A stretch of DNA of 64,000 bases from Allomuricauda sp. (GTDB lineage Bacteria > Bacteroidota > Bacteroidia > Flavobacteriales > Flavobacteriaceae), in contig NZ_PABT01000020.1 in assembly GCF_002699205.1 (NCBI RefSeq), positions 1 to 64,000 of the forward strand. The letters run 5' to 3'. The translations under genes and the position numbers were made by a program. Below, piece after piece: positions 12,259 to 22,235 of the stretch. Under the pieces are notes generated by a model. It searched no databases. It worked only from the letters and a program-made list of their open reading frames with translations, and had not been told where the DNA came from. Positions within the stretch are counted from its first letter, which is position 1. The number at the start of each line of letters is the position of its first letter.

Positions 12259-12777
12259 TTATTCTTTTTCAGATAAAGTTTTAAGGATACCTGCCAGTTT
12301 ACCACCTCCAGACTTAAGTCCAGAAATAACATTTTTGGCCGGTGATTGCAACAATCCGATGATATCCCCGATGACCTCCTCTTTGGACTTGATATTAACA
12401 AGTGCGTCAAGGTTTTCATCCCCGATGTAAACCGCCTCTTCTATAAAGGCACCTTTCAATACGGGCTTTTCTGATTTTTTCCTAAAGTTCTTGATAAGTT
12501 TCGCAGGTGCATTCCCTGTTTCGGACAACATCAAAGATGTATTTCCCTTCAACACTTCGGAAAGTTCCCCAAATTCCTTATCAGAAGCTTCCATTGCTTT
12601 TGCAAGCAAGGTGTTCTTTACGACCGCTAGTTTAATGTTCGCTTTAAAACACGCTCTTCTTAAATTAGAGGTATCCACAGCATTCAATCCTGATATATCA
12701 GCCAAATAAATATTTGGGTTCTCAGCCAACTGTGCAGTCAAGTCTTCTATTACTGTTGCTTTTTCTTCTCTTGTCAT
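12259..12777 (-). CDS. rplJ: 50S ribosomal protein L10
   Basis: 172 aa; L10 N-terminal motif and synteny. Confidence 0.97.
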   Translation of the reverse strand: MTREEKATVIEDLTAQLAENPNIYLADISGLNAVDTSNLRRACFKANIKLAVVKNTLLAKAMEASDKEFGELSEVLKGNTSLMLSETGNAPAKLIKNFRKKSEKPVLKGAFIEEAVYIGDENLDALVNIKSKEEVIGDIIGLLQSPAKNVISGLKSGGGKLAGILKTLSEKE

Positions 12778-12799
12778 AGTTATAAAATTGAACTACCAG

Positions 12800-13492
12800 T
12801 TATTGAACTGCTTTTGGATCTAATTGAATACTAGGACTCATTGTACTGGATAAGTAAATACTTTTCATGTACACCCCTTTTGCTGCAGAAGGCTTCATTT
12901 TCACCAAGGTGTCTATCAACTCCCTAGCATTTCCCGCAATCTTATCTGCTGAAAAAGAAGCTTTGCCGATTGCAGCGTGTACAATTCCCGTTTTATCCAC
13001 TTTAAAGTCGATCTTACCGGCCTTAACATCGGACACTGCTTTCGCTACATCCATGGTCACCGTTCCGGTTTTTGGATTGGGCATTAAACCTCTAGGTCCC
13101 AAAATTCTACCTAATGGCCCCAGTTTACCCATGACGCTTGGCATGGTGACGATTACATCAACATCGGTCCAACCGCCTTTAATTTTCTCCAAATATTCGT
13201 CCAACCCTACAAAGTCAGCTCCCGCTTCTTTAGCTTCTGCTTCCTTGTCCGGTGTCACCAATGCCAAAACCTTTACGTCTTTACCTGTTCCGTGAGGAAG
13301 TGTAACAACGCCACGCACCATTTGATTGGCTTTTCTTGGATCTACGCCCAAACGAACCGCCAAATCAATGGAAGCATCAAATTTCACATTGGTTATTTCT
13401 TTTACTAAAGCTGATGCCTCTTCCAAAGAATAGAGTTTGTTCTTATCTATTTTGGACTGGGCTTCTTTTTGCTTTTTAGTCAATTTTGCCAT
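12800..13492 (-). CDS. rplA: 50S ribosomal protein L1
   Basis: 230 aa; [18 protein letters not shown]. Confidence 0.98.
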   Translation of the reverse strand: MAKLTKKQKEAQSKIDKNKLYSLEEASALVKEITNVKFDASIDLAVRLGVDPRKANQMVRGVVTLPHGTGKDVKVLALVTPDKEAEAKEAGADFVGLDEYLEKIKGGWTDVDVIVTMPSVMGKLGPLGRILGPRGLMPNPKTGTVTMDVAKAVSDVKAGKIDFKVDKTGIVHAAIGKASFSADKIAGNARELIDTLVKMKPSAAKGVYMKSIYLSSTMSPSIQLDPKAVQ

Positions 13493-13514
13493 TTAATTAC
13501 TGCTTTTTAAGATT

Positions 13515-13952
13515 TTAAAAAGGTCTTGGTCCGGCTATTTTCAGTCCCATAGATCTTGCAGTACCCGCAACCATACTCATTGCAGACTCCACGGTAAAAG
13601 CATTAAGATCCACCATTTTGTCTTCGGCGATTGCTTTTACTTGATCCCAGGTCACTGAACCGTTTTTAACCCTGTTAGGTTCGCCAGATCCTTTTTTAAT
13701 CTTAGCTGCTTCCATCAATTGAACTGCCGCGGGTGGTGTTTTTACAACAAAATCGAAAGATTTATCCTTGTAAACGGTGATAACAACAGGCAGTACTTTG
13801 CCTTGTTTGTCCTGTGTACGCGCATTAAATTGCTTACAGAACTCCATGATGTTAACACCAGCAGCACCTAAGGCGGGTCCAACCGGTGGCGATGGATTCG
13901 CAGCACCTCCCCTAACTTGTAATTTAACTACCTTATCTACTTCTTTTGCCAT
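13515..13952 (-). CDS. rplK: 50S ribosomal protein L11
   Basis: 145 aa; [26 protein letters not shown]. Confidence 0.98.
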   Translation of the reverse strand: MAKEVDKVVKLQVRGGAANPSPPVGPALGAAGVNIMEFCKQFNARTQDKQGKVLPVVITVYKDKSFDFVVKTPPAAVQLMEAAKIKKGSGEPNRVKNGSVTWDQVKAIAEDKMVDLNAFTVESAMSMVAGTARSMGLKIAGPRPF

Positions 13953-14102
13953 TGTTTCTAATTAAATTTAAAGTGTGTCAATTGGAAGCAACACAGCTTT
14001 ATATATATGTAACAGCTCTTTTTAAAGACTTTAGTTTTCAGACATGAGATTTAAGAAATGAAATGAACAACTTCAAATGCAATCCCTTCTACCTCACTTC
14101 CA

Positions 14103-14654
14103 TTATACTTTTTCAACTTGCATATAACTGAGTTCCAATGGTGTTTTTCTTCCGAAAATCTTAACCATAACCTCCAGCTTACGCTTTTCTTCATTGATTT
14201 TTTCAACAGTTCCGTTAAAACCATTGAAAGGTCCATCAATCACCTTGACCGTTTCTCCCAGTACAAATGGAATGGCCACATTGTCCGTATTGACAGCCAG
14301 CTCATCCACTTTACCGAGCATACGGTTTACTTCGGACTTTCGCAAAGGAATTGGATCTCCTCCTTTTACTTCTCCCAAAAATCCAATTACATTGGTAATG
14401 GAACGAATGATGTGTACCATTTCACCACCAAGATTGGCTTTGATCATGATATATCCTGGAAAGTAAACACGTTCTTTGTTTATTTTCTTCCCATTTCTAA
14501 TCTGAACAACTTTTTCGGTAGGTACCAGAACCTCTTCAAGATAGTCGCCAAATCCTGCGCGCTCTACCTCGCTCTCTATATAGCCCTTGATCTTATTCTC
14601 TTGACCACTGACTGCCCTAACCACATACCATTTTTTCTCCAGAACCTCAGACAT
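14103..14654 (-). CDS. nusG: Transcription termination/antitermination factor NusG
   Basis: WYVVRAVSGQENKIKGYIE..., KOW region VIDGPFNGFNGTVEKI. Confidence 0.97.
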   Translation of the reverse strand: MSEVLEKKWYVVRAVSGQENKIKGYIESEVERAGFGDYLEEVLVPTEKVVQIRNGKKINKERVYFPGYIMIKANLGGEMVHIIRSITNVIGFLGEVKGGDPIPLRKSEVNRMLGKVDELAVNTDNVAIPFVLGETVKVIDGPFNGFNGTVEKINEEKRKLEVMVKIFGRKTPLELSYMQVEKV

Positions 14655-14666
14655 ATCAACCGATCT

Positions 14667-14855
14667 TTATCCTATTAATTTTTCAAAATACAATCTGATC
14701 AAGTTACTGAACAAGGAATCCACTCCCCACGTTGCCAAAGCAAATAAAATGGAGAAAACCGCTACAATAACCATTAGATTGGAAGCTTTGCTTCTTTCCA
14801 ACCAAGTAACATTGTTTTTAAGTTCTTCTAATGATTCCTTTATATAAGTGACCAT
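14667..14855 (-). CDS. secE: Preprotein translocase subunit SecE
   Basis: MVTYIKESLEELKNNVTWLERSKASNLMVIVAVFSILFAL. Start corrected to the internal ATG because the longer ORF runs into tRNA-Trp. Confidence 0.93.
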   Translation of the reverse strand: MVTYIKESLEELKNNVTWLERSKASNLMVIVAVFSILFALATWGVDSLFSNLIRLYFEKLIG

Positions 14856-14876
14856 GATTTTTATGTATTTTGCTTG

Positions 14877-14949
14877 CACGGGAGGAGAGACTCGAACTCC
14901 CGACACCTGGTTTTGGAGACCAGTGCTCTACCAACTGAGCTACACCCGT
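14877..14949 (-). tRNA. tRNA-Trp (CCA)
   Basis: Cloverleaf on minus strand: ACGGGTG TA GCTC...GAGC A CTGGT CTCCAAA ACCAG GTGTC GGGAG TTCGAGT CTCTC CTCCCGT G; anticodon CCA. Confidence 0.95.
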
Positions 14950-15018
14950 TTATAATTACACTGAAAGGTATCCCGAGAAAATCGGGACACCCTTAAGTGC
15001 AACTTTATTCTAAAATGA

Positions 15019-16206
15019 TTAATCCAAAATCTCAGTAACCTGACCAGCACCTACGGTTCTACCACCCTCACGGATAGCGAAACGCAAACCTACGTTACAA
15101 GCTACAGGCTGAATAAGATCAACAGTAATTGTCAAGTTATCACCAGGCATTACCATTTCAACTCCGTCAGGCAAGTTAATGTTACCTGTTACATCCGTTG
15201 TTCTCAAGTAGAACTGTGGACGGTAGTTGTTGTGGAATGGTGTATGACGACCACCTTCTTCTTTTTTAAGGATATAAACCTCTGCCTTAAATTTGGCGTG
15301 AGGAGTTACAGAACCAGGCTTACAGATAACCATACCTCTTTTAATGTCCGATTTCTCGATACCTCTCAAAAGAAGACCTACGTTATCACCAGCTTCACCT
15401 CTATCCAAAATCTTACGGAACATTTCAACTCCGGTAATGGTAGAAGTCAATTTCTCAGCACCCATACCGATAATATCCACAGGATCACCAGTATTGGCAA
15501 CTCCAGTTTCGATACGACCAGTAGCAACGGTTCCACGACCTGTAATTGTGAAAACATCTTCAATTGGCATTAGGAAATCTTTGTCAACTTCACGCTCAGG
15601 CTCCTCGATCCACTCATCAACAGCTTTCATCAATTCCATAACACTGTCAACCCATTTTTGCTCACCGTTCAAAGCACCAAGTGCAGAACCGGCAATAACA
15701 GGACCATTGTCACCATCATATTCGTAGAAAGAAAGCAATTCCCTTACCTCCATTTCAACAAGCTCCAAAAGCTCCTCATCATCCACCATGTCAACTTTGT
15801 TCAAGAAAACAACGATACGTGGAATTCCAACCTGACGTCCCAATAGGATGTGCTCACGAGTCTGTGGCATTGGACCATCTGTAGCAGCTACAACCAAGAT
15901 AGCTCCGTCCATCTGAGCAGCACCGGTAACCATATTCTTCACGTAATCCGCGTGACCAGGACAGTCAACGTGAGCGTAGTGACGTTTTTCTGTTTGGTAC
16001 TCAACGTGTGAAGTGTTGATTGTAATACCTCTTTCTTTTTCTTCAGGAGCATTGTCAATAGAATCAAAGCTTCTTGTTTCAGACAAACCTGCGTTGGCCA
16101 ATACACTGGTAATAGCAGCGGTCAATGTAGTTTTACCGTGATCCACGTGTCCAATGGTACCAATATTTAAGTGCGGTTTGGAACGATCAAAAGTTTCCTT
16201 TGCCAT
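15019..16206 (-). CDS. tuf: Elongation factor Tu
   Basis: 395 aa; [27 protein letters not shown]. Confidence 0.99.
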   Translation of the reverse strand: MAKETFDRSKPHLNIGTIGHVDHGKTTLTAAITSVLANAGLSETRSFDSIDNAPEEKERGITINTSHVEYQTEKRHYAHVDCPGHADYVKNMVTGAAQMDGAILVVAATDGPMPQTREHILLGRQVGIPRIVVFLNKVDMVDDEELLELVEMEVRELLSFYEYDGDNGPVIAGSALGALNGEQKWVDSVMELMKAVDEWIEEPEREVDKDFLMPIEDVFTITGRGTVATGRIETGVANTGDPVDIIGMGAEKLTSTITGVEMFRKILDRGEAGDNVGLLLRGIEKSDIKRGMVICKPGSVTPHAKFKAEVYILKKEEGGRHTPFHNNYRPQFYLRTTDVTGNINLPDGVEMVMPGDNLTITVDLIQPVACNVGLRFAIREGGRTVGAGQVTEILD

Positions 16207-16253
16207 TTTAAATAATTTTAATCTTAGTTTATATTAGTGTACAAATCGTTTTG

Positions 16254-16325
16254 AGCCAATGACGGGATTTGAACCCGTGACCTCTTCCTTACCAAGGAAA
16301 CGCTCTACCCCTGAGCTACACCGGC
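16254..16325 (-). tRNA. tRNA-Thr (GGT)
   Basis: GCCGGTG TA GCTC...; anticodon loop TTGGTAA; acceptor CATTGGC. Confidence 0.96.
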
Positions 16326-16414
16326 CTATGGGTTATCAGGTTTAGAGTTTAAAGTTACAAGTCTAGCTCGTCAAAACTTCAACCTTCTTCTTGAAATCAA
16401 TATTTCAAGTTTAG

Positions 16415-16487
16415 AGCGGGAGACCGGGTTCGAACCGGCGACATTCAGCTTGGAAGGCTGACGCTCTACCAACTGAGCTACTCCCGC
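16415..16487 (-). tRNA. tRNA-Gly (TCC)
   Basis: GCGGGAG TA GCTC...; loop CTTCCAA; acceptor CTCCCGC. Confidence 0.96.
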
Positions 16488-16568
16488 ATTTTTTTTCTGG
16501 ATTTTCATCCAAAAGATTCCATTATTTCAATAAACCTTCTTCCCAGTTGTTCCGCCGAACAACTTTTG

Positions 16569-16651
16569 TGGGGGGAGCAGGATTCGAACCTGCGAAGGTA
16601 AAAACCAACAGATTTACAGTCTGTCCTCGTTGGCCGCTTGAGTATCCCCCC
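16569..16651 (-). tRNA. tRNA-Tyr (GTA)
   Basis: GGGGGGATACTCAAGCGG...CAGA CTGTAAA TCTG...long variable arm...TCCCCCC A; class II tRNA. Confidence 0.96.
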
Positions 16652-16674
16652 GCCTTAATTTTCAGTAACTTACG

Positions 16675-16748
16675 AGCCGATAGAGGGACTCGAACCCACG
16701 ACCTGCTGATTACAAATCAGCTGCTCTAGCCAGCTGAGCTATATCGGC
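16675..16748 (-). tRNA. tRNA-Thr (TGT)
   Basis: GCCGATA TA GCTC...GCTGA TTTGTAA TCAGC...; acceptor TATCGGC. Confidence 0.96.
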
Positions 16749-16770
16749 ATTTCACCGCTTTTTATTCACT

Positions 16771-16797
16771 AAAAAAGCCCGCTATTTCTAACGGACT
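16771..16797 (-). terminator. Intrinsic terminator between hpf and tRNA-Thr
   Basis: Minus strand AGTCCGTT-AGAAAT-AGCGGGCT followed by TTTTTT; 8 bp with G-U pairs. Confidence 0.75.
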
Positions 16798-16798
16798 G

Positions 16799-16827
16799 CA
16801 AATGTATATATTTATTTTTTTAATCAA
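16799..16827 (-). promoter_or_regulatory. Putative Bacteroidota housekeeping promoter for the tRNA-tuf operon
   Basis: Minus strand TTG-N18-TACATTTG, matching the TTG / TAnnTTTG consensus described for Bacteroidota. Confidence 0.65.
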
Positions 16828-16849
16828 AACAAATTTTGAAAAATTTTCA

Positions 16850-17152
16850 TCAAGCTTTCGCTCTAAGTTTTTCCTTCTTTTTGACCAACTGCCTTTCCAA
16901 GGAACTGCAGGCCGAATCCACGGCCTCCTCAAATGTTTTACATTGTTTTTTTACCATAATTTTATCCCCAGGAACAAAAACCATGATTTCCACTATCTTA
17001 TTTTCTTTTGCACTCGTGTTCTCCACTTTTAAATATACATCGGATTCAATGACCCTGTCATAGAACAATTCCATCTTGTCCATTCGTTTTTGGACAAAGT
17101 CGATGAGTTTTCCATCAGCGGTAAAATTTACCGATTGTGCGTTTACTTTCAT
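16850..17152 (-). CDS. hpf: Ribosome hibernation promoting factor (HPF/RaiA family)
   Basis: MKVNAQSVNFTADGKLIDFVQKRMDKMELFYDRVIESDVYLKVEN. Confidence 0.9.
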   Translation of the reverse strand: MKVNAQSVNFTADGKLIDFVQKRMDKMELFYDRVIESDVYLKVENTSAKENKIVEIMVFVPGDKIMVKKQCKTFEEAVDSACSSLERQLVKKKEKLRAKA

Positions 17153-17206
17153 AAGACGTAGTTTTTAGTACTGTCTGCGACAGTGAAGTTAAACAATACA
17201 AGAATG

Positions 17207-18097
17207 TTATTTCTTGTTTCTGGGATGGGCCTTTTGATGCACTTTCTTCAGTTCAGCGATACTGTTGTGCGTGTACACTTGAGTGGAAGCCAAACTGGAA
17301 TGACCCAATAATTCCTTTACGGAATTTAAATCTGCCCCCCGGTTAAGCAAGTGTGTTGCAAAGGTATGTCTGAGTATGTGCGGACTCTTTTTTACCTTGG
17401 GAGACACCAAACTAAAATACCTATTTATAGTTCGATAAACAAGCGTTTCGTAAATTTTAAGACCTTCTTTTGTTAAAAATAGATAAGGTAAATCCAATCC
17501 GTTCTCCAGTTCCGAACGCCTGTTCATATAGTTTCTGATTTGCTCTATGGTCGAGGGCAACAGGGGCAGGATGCGTTCTTTGTTCCTTTTACCGAGCACT
17601 TTTAGAACTTGACCTGTAAGATCGACATCCTCAATTTTTAGATTGACCAATTCAGCCCTTCGCATTCCCGTGGCGTACAATAGTTCAATGATCAGTTTAT
17701 CCCGTACACCTTCAAAATCATCATTAAAAGGAATTTCGGACAAGATGGTTTCCATCTCGGATTCAGAAAATGGAACCTCAACCTTTTTGCGGGTCTTGAG
17801 TGCCCTGTGTTTCAACAAGGGTGACACCTTTATGTCTCCGATTTTCAATAAAAATTTATAATACGCCTGTAAAGAAGATATCTTCCTATTGATGGTCCTG
17901 TTGGAAATTCCTTGATCGGACAGGGCAACGATCCAATTTCGTATCAGTGGATAAGACACCTCCACAATGTTATGCGCCCCATGGCTTTCCTTGCAGAAGT
18001 CGGTAAAAGCCGCTATATCCCTCTCATACGCCTTTATGGTATGCTCGGAGTAGTTTTTTTCCAGCCTTAAATAAGATATAAAAGCAGATACGGACAT
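17207..18097 (-). CDS. xerC: Tyrosine recombinase XerC/XerD
   Basis: ATGMRRAEL, HILRHTFATHLLNRGADLNSVKELLGHSSLASTQVYTH: catalytic R, H-x-x-R, H, Y all present. Confidence 0.93.
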   Translation of the reverse strand: MSVSAFISYLRLEKNYSEHTIKAYERDIAAFTDFCKESHGAHNIVEVSYPLIRNWIVALSDQGISNRTINRKISSLQAYYKFLLKIGDIKVSPLLKHRALKTRKKVEVPFSESEMETILSEIPFNDDFEGVRDKLIIELLYATGMRRAELVNLKIEDVDLTGQVLKVLGKRNKERILPLLPSTIEQIRNYMNRRSELENGLDLPYLFLTKEGLKIYETLVYRTINRYFSLVSPKVKKSPHILRHTFATHLLNRGADLNSVKELLGHSSLASTQVYTHNSIAELKKVHQKAHPRNKK

Positions 18098-18141
18098 ATA
18101 TCAAAGGTAGTTATTACTATCGGGCTATGGGCAAAACGAAA

Positions 18142-18169
18142 AATCCCGTTCCAATATTGGAACGGGATT
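18142..18169 (-). terminator. Terminator downstream of rpsU
   Basis: AATCCCGTTCCAA-TA-TTGGAACGGGATT perfect 13-bp stem; T-rich tail on minus strand. Confidence 0.85.
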
Positions 18170-18195
18170 GATATATTTTTATAAGAGCGATAGCC

Positions 18196-18390
18196 TTATA
18201 CTTCCTCTCGGTCTCTTAAACCTTGAATGTATTGCGCTTTTTGAATTTGCGCTCTACGCTGCACAGAAGGCTTGGTAAACTGCTGTCTTGTTCTTAACTG
18301 ACGCATGGTACCTGTTCTATCGAACTTACGTTTGAAACGCTTTAAAGCTCTATCGATGTTTTCTCCTTCTTTTACTGGTATGATCAACAT
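18196..18390 (-). CDS. rpsU: 30S ribosomal protein S21
   Basis: MLIIPVKEGENIDRALKRFKRKFDRTGTMRQLRTRQQFTKPSVQRR. Confidence 0.97.
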   Translation of the reverse strand: MLIIPVKEGENIDRALKRFKRKFDRTGTMRQLRTRQQFTKPSVQRRAQIQKAQYIQGLRDREEV

Positions 18391-18482
18391 AGGCTACAAC
18401 CTCCTTTCTTTAAAATTTTGGTGTGCAAATATACAAATGATATTCAATGAGTAAAGAAATATTTTATTTTTTTGATAATTAA

Positions 18483-19652
18483 CTATATCATAGGTTTCTT
18501 ATACTCTTTTTTATCCACGATGATCTTCGCCAAAATTTCCTTCAAGATTTCTGAGGTACCCCCTCCAATCGGTCCCAATCTACTGTCCCGGCTCAATCTT
18601 GCCATGGGATAATCTTCCATATAGCCATAGCCACCCAAAAACTGAAGGCAATTATAGATGACTTCATCTGCCATTTTTGTGGATTTAAGTTTAGAGATCG
18701 TCGCTTCCTTAACCACATAAGCACCCTTATCCATTTGCGCTACGGTCGCATAATTAAATTGTTTGCACAACAACATATCCGAATAAAGGTCCACCAGCCT
18801 ATGCCGCAAAGCTTGAAATTGGTCAATACTTTTGCCAAAGGCCTTTCGTTCCGACATATATTGCAATGCATAATCCAGAGCGTACTCCGCCCTTGCATGG
18901 GCATTTACCCCCATTACCAAACGTTCAAGGGAAAATGCCTCCATTATGTATCCAAAACCAGCATTTTCTTCACCCAATAAATTGGAAGCAGGAACTTCAA
19001 CATTATCAAAGGCCAATTCTGCAGTATCGGAGGCACGCCAGCCCAATTTGTCCAACTTATTGGAGGAAACACCCTTGGCATTCCTGTCCATTATGAACAT
19101 ACTGATTCCTTTATAACCCGCATCAACATCCGTCTTTGCCGCCAATATGATATAGTCCCCATAAACCCCATTGGTGATAAATGTTTTGGAACCGTTCACA
19201 ATATATACGTCACCTTTCTTTTCCGCCGTGGTCCGCATTGCGGCAACATCACTGCCACCAAAGGGTTCGGAAACCCCTAAACTTCCAATTTTGCTACCAA
19301 GAACACTAGGCTCTAAATAAGCCCGTTTCTGTTCATCATTGGCCAACCTATTTAAATAAGTCATGGCCAAGTATTGATGTGCCCACATGGCAGCGGCAAA
19401 ACCTCCGGAATTGATCTTTTGCAATTCTTCCAGAAAAATAACGGTATAAAAAAGATCCAAATCCAATCCAGAATAAGCCTCTGGGGTCATTAGTCCAAAA
19501 TACCCCATCTTACCGAACTTGTTCCAAATATCCCTGTCAATCTTACCTGAAGCCTCCCATTTTTCAATGTTGGGAACAACTTCTTTTTGCAAAAAATCCT
19601 TTAAACTCTCACGAAATAAATTATGCTCTTCCGTGAAGTACATATCAGTCAT
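18483..19652 (-). CDS. Acyl-CoA dehydrogenase
   Basis: 389 aa; ERLVMGVNAHARAEYALDYALQYMSERKAFGKSIDQFQA; VSEPFGGSDVA. Confidence 0.95.
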   Translation of the reverse strand: MTDMYFTEEHNLFRESLKDFLQKEVVPNIEKWEASGKIDRDIWNKFGKMGYFGLMTPEAYSGLDLDLFYTVIFLEELQKINSGGFAAAMWAHQYLAMTYLNRLANDEQKRAYLEPSVLGSKIGSLGVSEPFGGSDVAAMRTTAEKKGDVYIVNGSKTFITNGVYGDYIILAAKTDVDAGYKGISMFIMDRNAKGVSSNKLDKLGWRASDTAELAFDNVEVPASNLLGEENAGFGYIMEAFSLERLVMGVNAHARAEYALDYALQYMSERKAFGKSIDQFQALRHRLVDLYSDMLLCKQFNYATVAQMDKGAYVVKEATISKLKSTKMADEVIYNCLQFLGGYGYMEDYPMARLSRDSRLGPIGGGTSEILKEILAKIIVDKKEYKKPMI

Positions 19653-19662
19653 ACCACCTATT

Positions 19663-20517
19663 TTATAAGGACAAATATAAGGCTATTCTATCTAGTTTTT
19701 CCGTAGGAAATCCGTCCACATGAATCAAATCTTGAATTGATTCGAACGAACCATTCCCCTCCCTGTACCCAACAATATTATAAGCCAGAGACTTACTGAT
19801 GTACACTAGTTGGGACAGCTCATCAACACCTGCCTTGTTGATATTGATCTTTTTCACTGATGGAACATCTGAAACCTGAAACTTGAGCAATACCTTTTTC
19901 GCCACTTCAGGTTTTAATCCGTACACATCGTACAACTGTTCGTCCACCAAGAAACCTCCCAACCTGTCCCTAAATTTTATTATCCGATTGGACAAGGTTT
20001 TTCCTATCCCATAGATCTCCATCAAATCATCCGCAGTAGCAACATTCAAATCCCTGACCTCTATTTCCTTTTTAAAATTGGGTACCTTCTTTTTGGAATT
20101 GTTATTTCTTCCCACCCAGTCGGGAAACTTAAAGTAAGGCGAAAGATTGTGCAACAATGAATCCGATATTTGGGTGACGCTTTGGAACTCTCGGGCAGAG
20201 TTTACAAACTTTCCCCGATTCCGAAAAGCAAACAACCTATCCAACTCAACGGTGGACAGACCCAAAGTGTAGCCTTTGTAATCGGTGATATAGTTAGGAT
20301 TAAAAGGATATATTTTGTTCGATGTTTTGGGCGGAAGGTTTTTAATACTATCTATCCTACTTTGTGCTATGGTGTTCAATACTAGGTTCGGTTCCCTTTC
20401 AACAGGATTGGCTTTCACATAATAATACCCGCCCTGCAAACAAACCATCAACAACAATAAAAAGAAAATCCCACTTCGTTCTTGTTTGTTGAACCTGAAG
20501 TGGGATTTAAAATTCAT
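19663..20517 (-). CDS. Helix-hairpin-helix (ComEA-like) domain protein with N-terminal TM
   Basis: Repeated HhH segments: LNVATADDLMEIYGIGKTLSNRIIKFRDRLGGF, ININKAGVDELSQLVYISKSLAYNIVGYREGNG. Confidence 0.85.
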   Translation of the reverse strand: MNFKSHFRFNKQERSGIFFLLLLMVCLQGGYYYVKANPVEREPNLVLNTIAQSRIDSIKNLPPKTSNKIYPFNPNYITDYKGYTLGLSTVELDRLFAFRNRGKFVNSAREFQSVTQISDSLLHNLSPYFKFPDWVGRNNNSKKKVPNFKKEIEVRDLNVATADDLMEIYGIGKTLSNRIIKFRDRLGGFLVDEQLYDVYGLKPEVAKKVLLKFQVSDVPSVKKININKAGVDELSQLVYISKSLAYNIVGYREGNGSFESIQDLIHVDGFPTEKLDRIALYLSL

Positions 20518-20531
20518 CTTGGATACGACTA

Positions 20532-22154
20532 TTACATTTTATCCGCCATATCTTCGGCGCCATCTTCCAATGCAACTTCCTTTTTATTGATGGCGTCCAT
20601 GTATTTATTCAATTCTTTTCGAACTACCGGAGTCAATAAGACAACACCAATTATATTGGGAACGACCATGGCAAAAATCATGGCATCCGAGAAATCAATT
20701 ACGGAACCAAGACTGATGGAAGCTCCGACAACCACAAAGATCAAGAACAATACTTTATAGGCCAGATCACTTTTTTTGCTTTTACCGAAAAGAAACATCC
20801 AACCTTGCATTCCATAGTAAGACCAAGAAATCATAGTGGAGAAGGCAAACAATATTACGGCGATGGTCAATACCACCGAGAAGTGGGGAATAACCGTATC
20901 AAAAGCGGTTGCCGTAATCTCCACACCTTCGGTGATCTCAGTACCGTACTGCAAGAAACCAGCGTCGTAATTGGTAATAATGATGACCAAGGCGGTCATG
21001 GTACATATGACAACGGTGTCCACAAAAGGCTCCAAAAGGGCCACAATACCTTCACTGGCAGGATACTTGGTACGTACTGCAGAGTGAGCGATTGCCGCGG
21101 ACCCTACACCTGCCTCGTTGGAGAAAGCTCCCCTACGGACACCTTGTATCATTACACCTATAAGCCCTCCCGCTATTCCGAGGCCTGAAAAAGCACCTTC
21201 AAATATCAATCCGAACGCATCGTCAATGGAAGAAAAATTGGCTCCCAAGATTATCAATGCGGCCAACACATAGATACCTGCCATAAAGGGTACAACCTTT
21301 TCGGTAACGGAAGCAATTCTTTTAATACCTCCAATGATTACGACAGCTACCAATATGGCCATCACGATACCAAAGTACAATCCGGCATTGGCATTTTCAA
21401 AACCGAACAATTCCACAAACTGGGCAGCTGCCTGGTTGGCTTGGAACATGTTTCCCCCACCAAAAGAACCACCGATCACAAAAATGGCAAACAGTACGGC
21501 AAGTACTTTTCCCAATCCTTTGGCGTTTTTCTCCTTAAGACCTTTGGTAAGATAGTACATGGGACCACCGTACACGGTTCCGTCCTCACCAACATCCCTA
21601 TATTTAACACCCAAGGTACATTCCGCAAATTTTGAGGCCATACCTAGAATACCTGCCAAAATCATCCAAAAAGTGGCTCCAGGTCCGCCAATGGACAATG
21701 CAACGGCCACCCCTGCAATATTACCCAAACCAACTGTGGCAGAAAGCGCCGCCGTAAGTGCCTGAAAGTGTGACACCTCACCATGGGCCGATTCGTCCCT
21801 AATGGTATCGGGCAAATCATGTTCTTCCGGAATATCACCATATAAATGATCTACTCCATGTTTTTCAATATCCTCGTACTTTCCTTGAACAACTTTTATC
21901 GCAGTCCAGAAACCAGTGATATTGATGAGCTTAAAATAAATGGTAAAGTACAGTGCACCACCTATCAAGACTATTAAAACCCAAGGAATCTGAAATTTTT
22001 CCGAAAATGGAATCTCGTAGAATACGGCATCCACGAACCAACTGGTATATTTGGAAAATACCGCATCAATTTTTTCCGATGTACTCTCCTCCTGAGCAAA
22101 AGAAAGTGCTGGTAACATTAAACTTAAAAAGGAAAGAAGTCTATACTTCATCAT
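20532..22154 (-). CDS. Alanine/glycine:cation symporter family protein (AGCS)
   Basis: ALTAALSATVGLGNIAGVAVALSIGGPGATFWMILAGILGMASKFAECTLGVKYR. Confidence 0.95.
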   Translation of the reverse strand: MMKYRLLSFLSLMLPALSFAQEESTSEKIDAVFSKYTSWFVDAVFYEIPFSEKFQIPWVLIVLIGGALYFTIYFKLINITGFWTAIKVVQGKYEDIEKHGVDHLYGDIPEEHDLPDTIRDESAHGEVSHFQALTAALSATVGLGNIAGVAVALSIGGPGATFWMILAGILGMASKFAECTLGVKYRDVGEDGTVYGGPMYYLTKGLKEKNAKGLGKVLAVLFAIFVIGGSFGGGNMFQANQAAAQFVELFGFENANAGLYFGIVMAILVAVVIIGGIKRIASVTEKVVPFMAGIYVLAALIILGANFSSIDDAFGLIFEGAFSGLGIAGGLIGVMIQGVRRGAFSNEAGVGSAAIAHSAVRTKYPASEGIVALLEPFVDTVVICTMTALVIIITNYDAGFLQYGTEITEGVEITATAFDTVIPHFSVVLTIAVILFAFSTMISWSYYGMQGWMFLFGKSKKSDLAYKVLFLIFVVVGASISLGSVIDFSDAMIFAMVVPNIIGVVLLTPVVRKELNKYMDAINKKEVALEDGAEDMADKM

Positions 22155-22235
22155 AATGTATTGGTTATGTTAGTTTGTTGTAAAGCCCCCAATATCATAA
22201 AAAAAATGTTCGCAAAAAAATTATCGGGTGTTAAA

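Noticed and set aside
12778-12799. L10-type ribosomal protein leader before rplJ
   Set aside because: Only 22 nt separate rplA and rplJ, too short for the structured L10 leader.
16547-16729. 60-aa plus ORF MFRRTTFVGGAGFEPAKVKTNRFTV...
   Set aside because: Lies across tRNA-Tyr and tRNA-Thr on the opposite strand; GAGFEP-type peptides are typical tRNA-antisense artefacts.
17170-17184. ACTGTC-TGC-GACAGT hairpin between xerC and hpf
   Set aside because: Short 6-bp stem with 3-nt loop and no U-tract; could be chance. A dif site was considered but the 28-bp dif architecture was not recognised.
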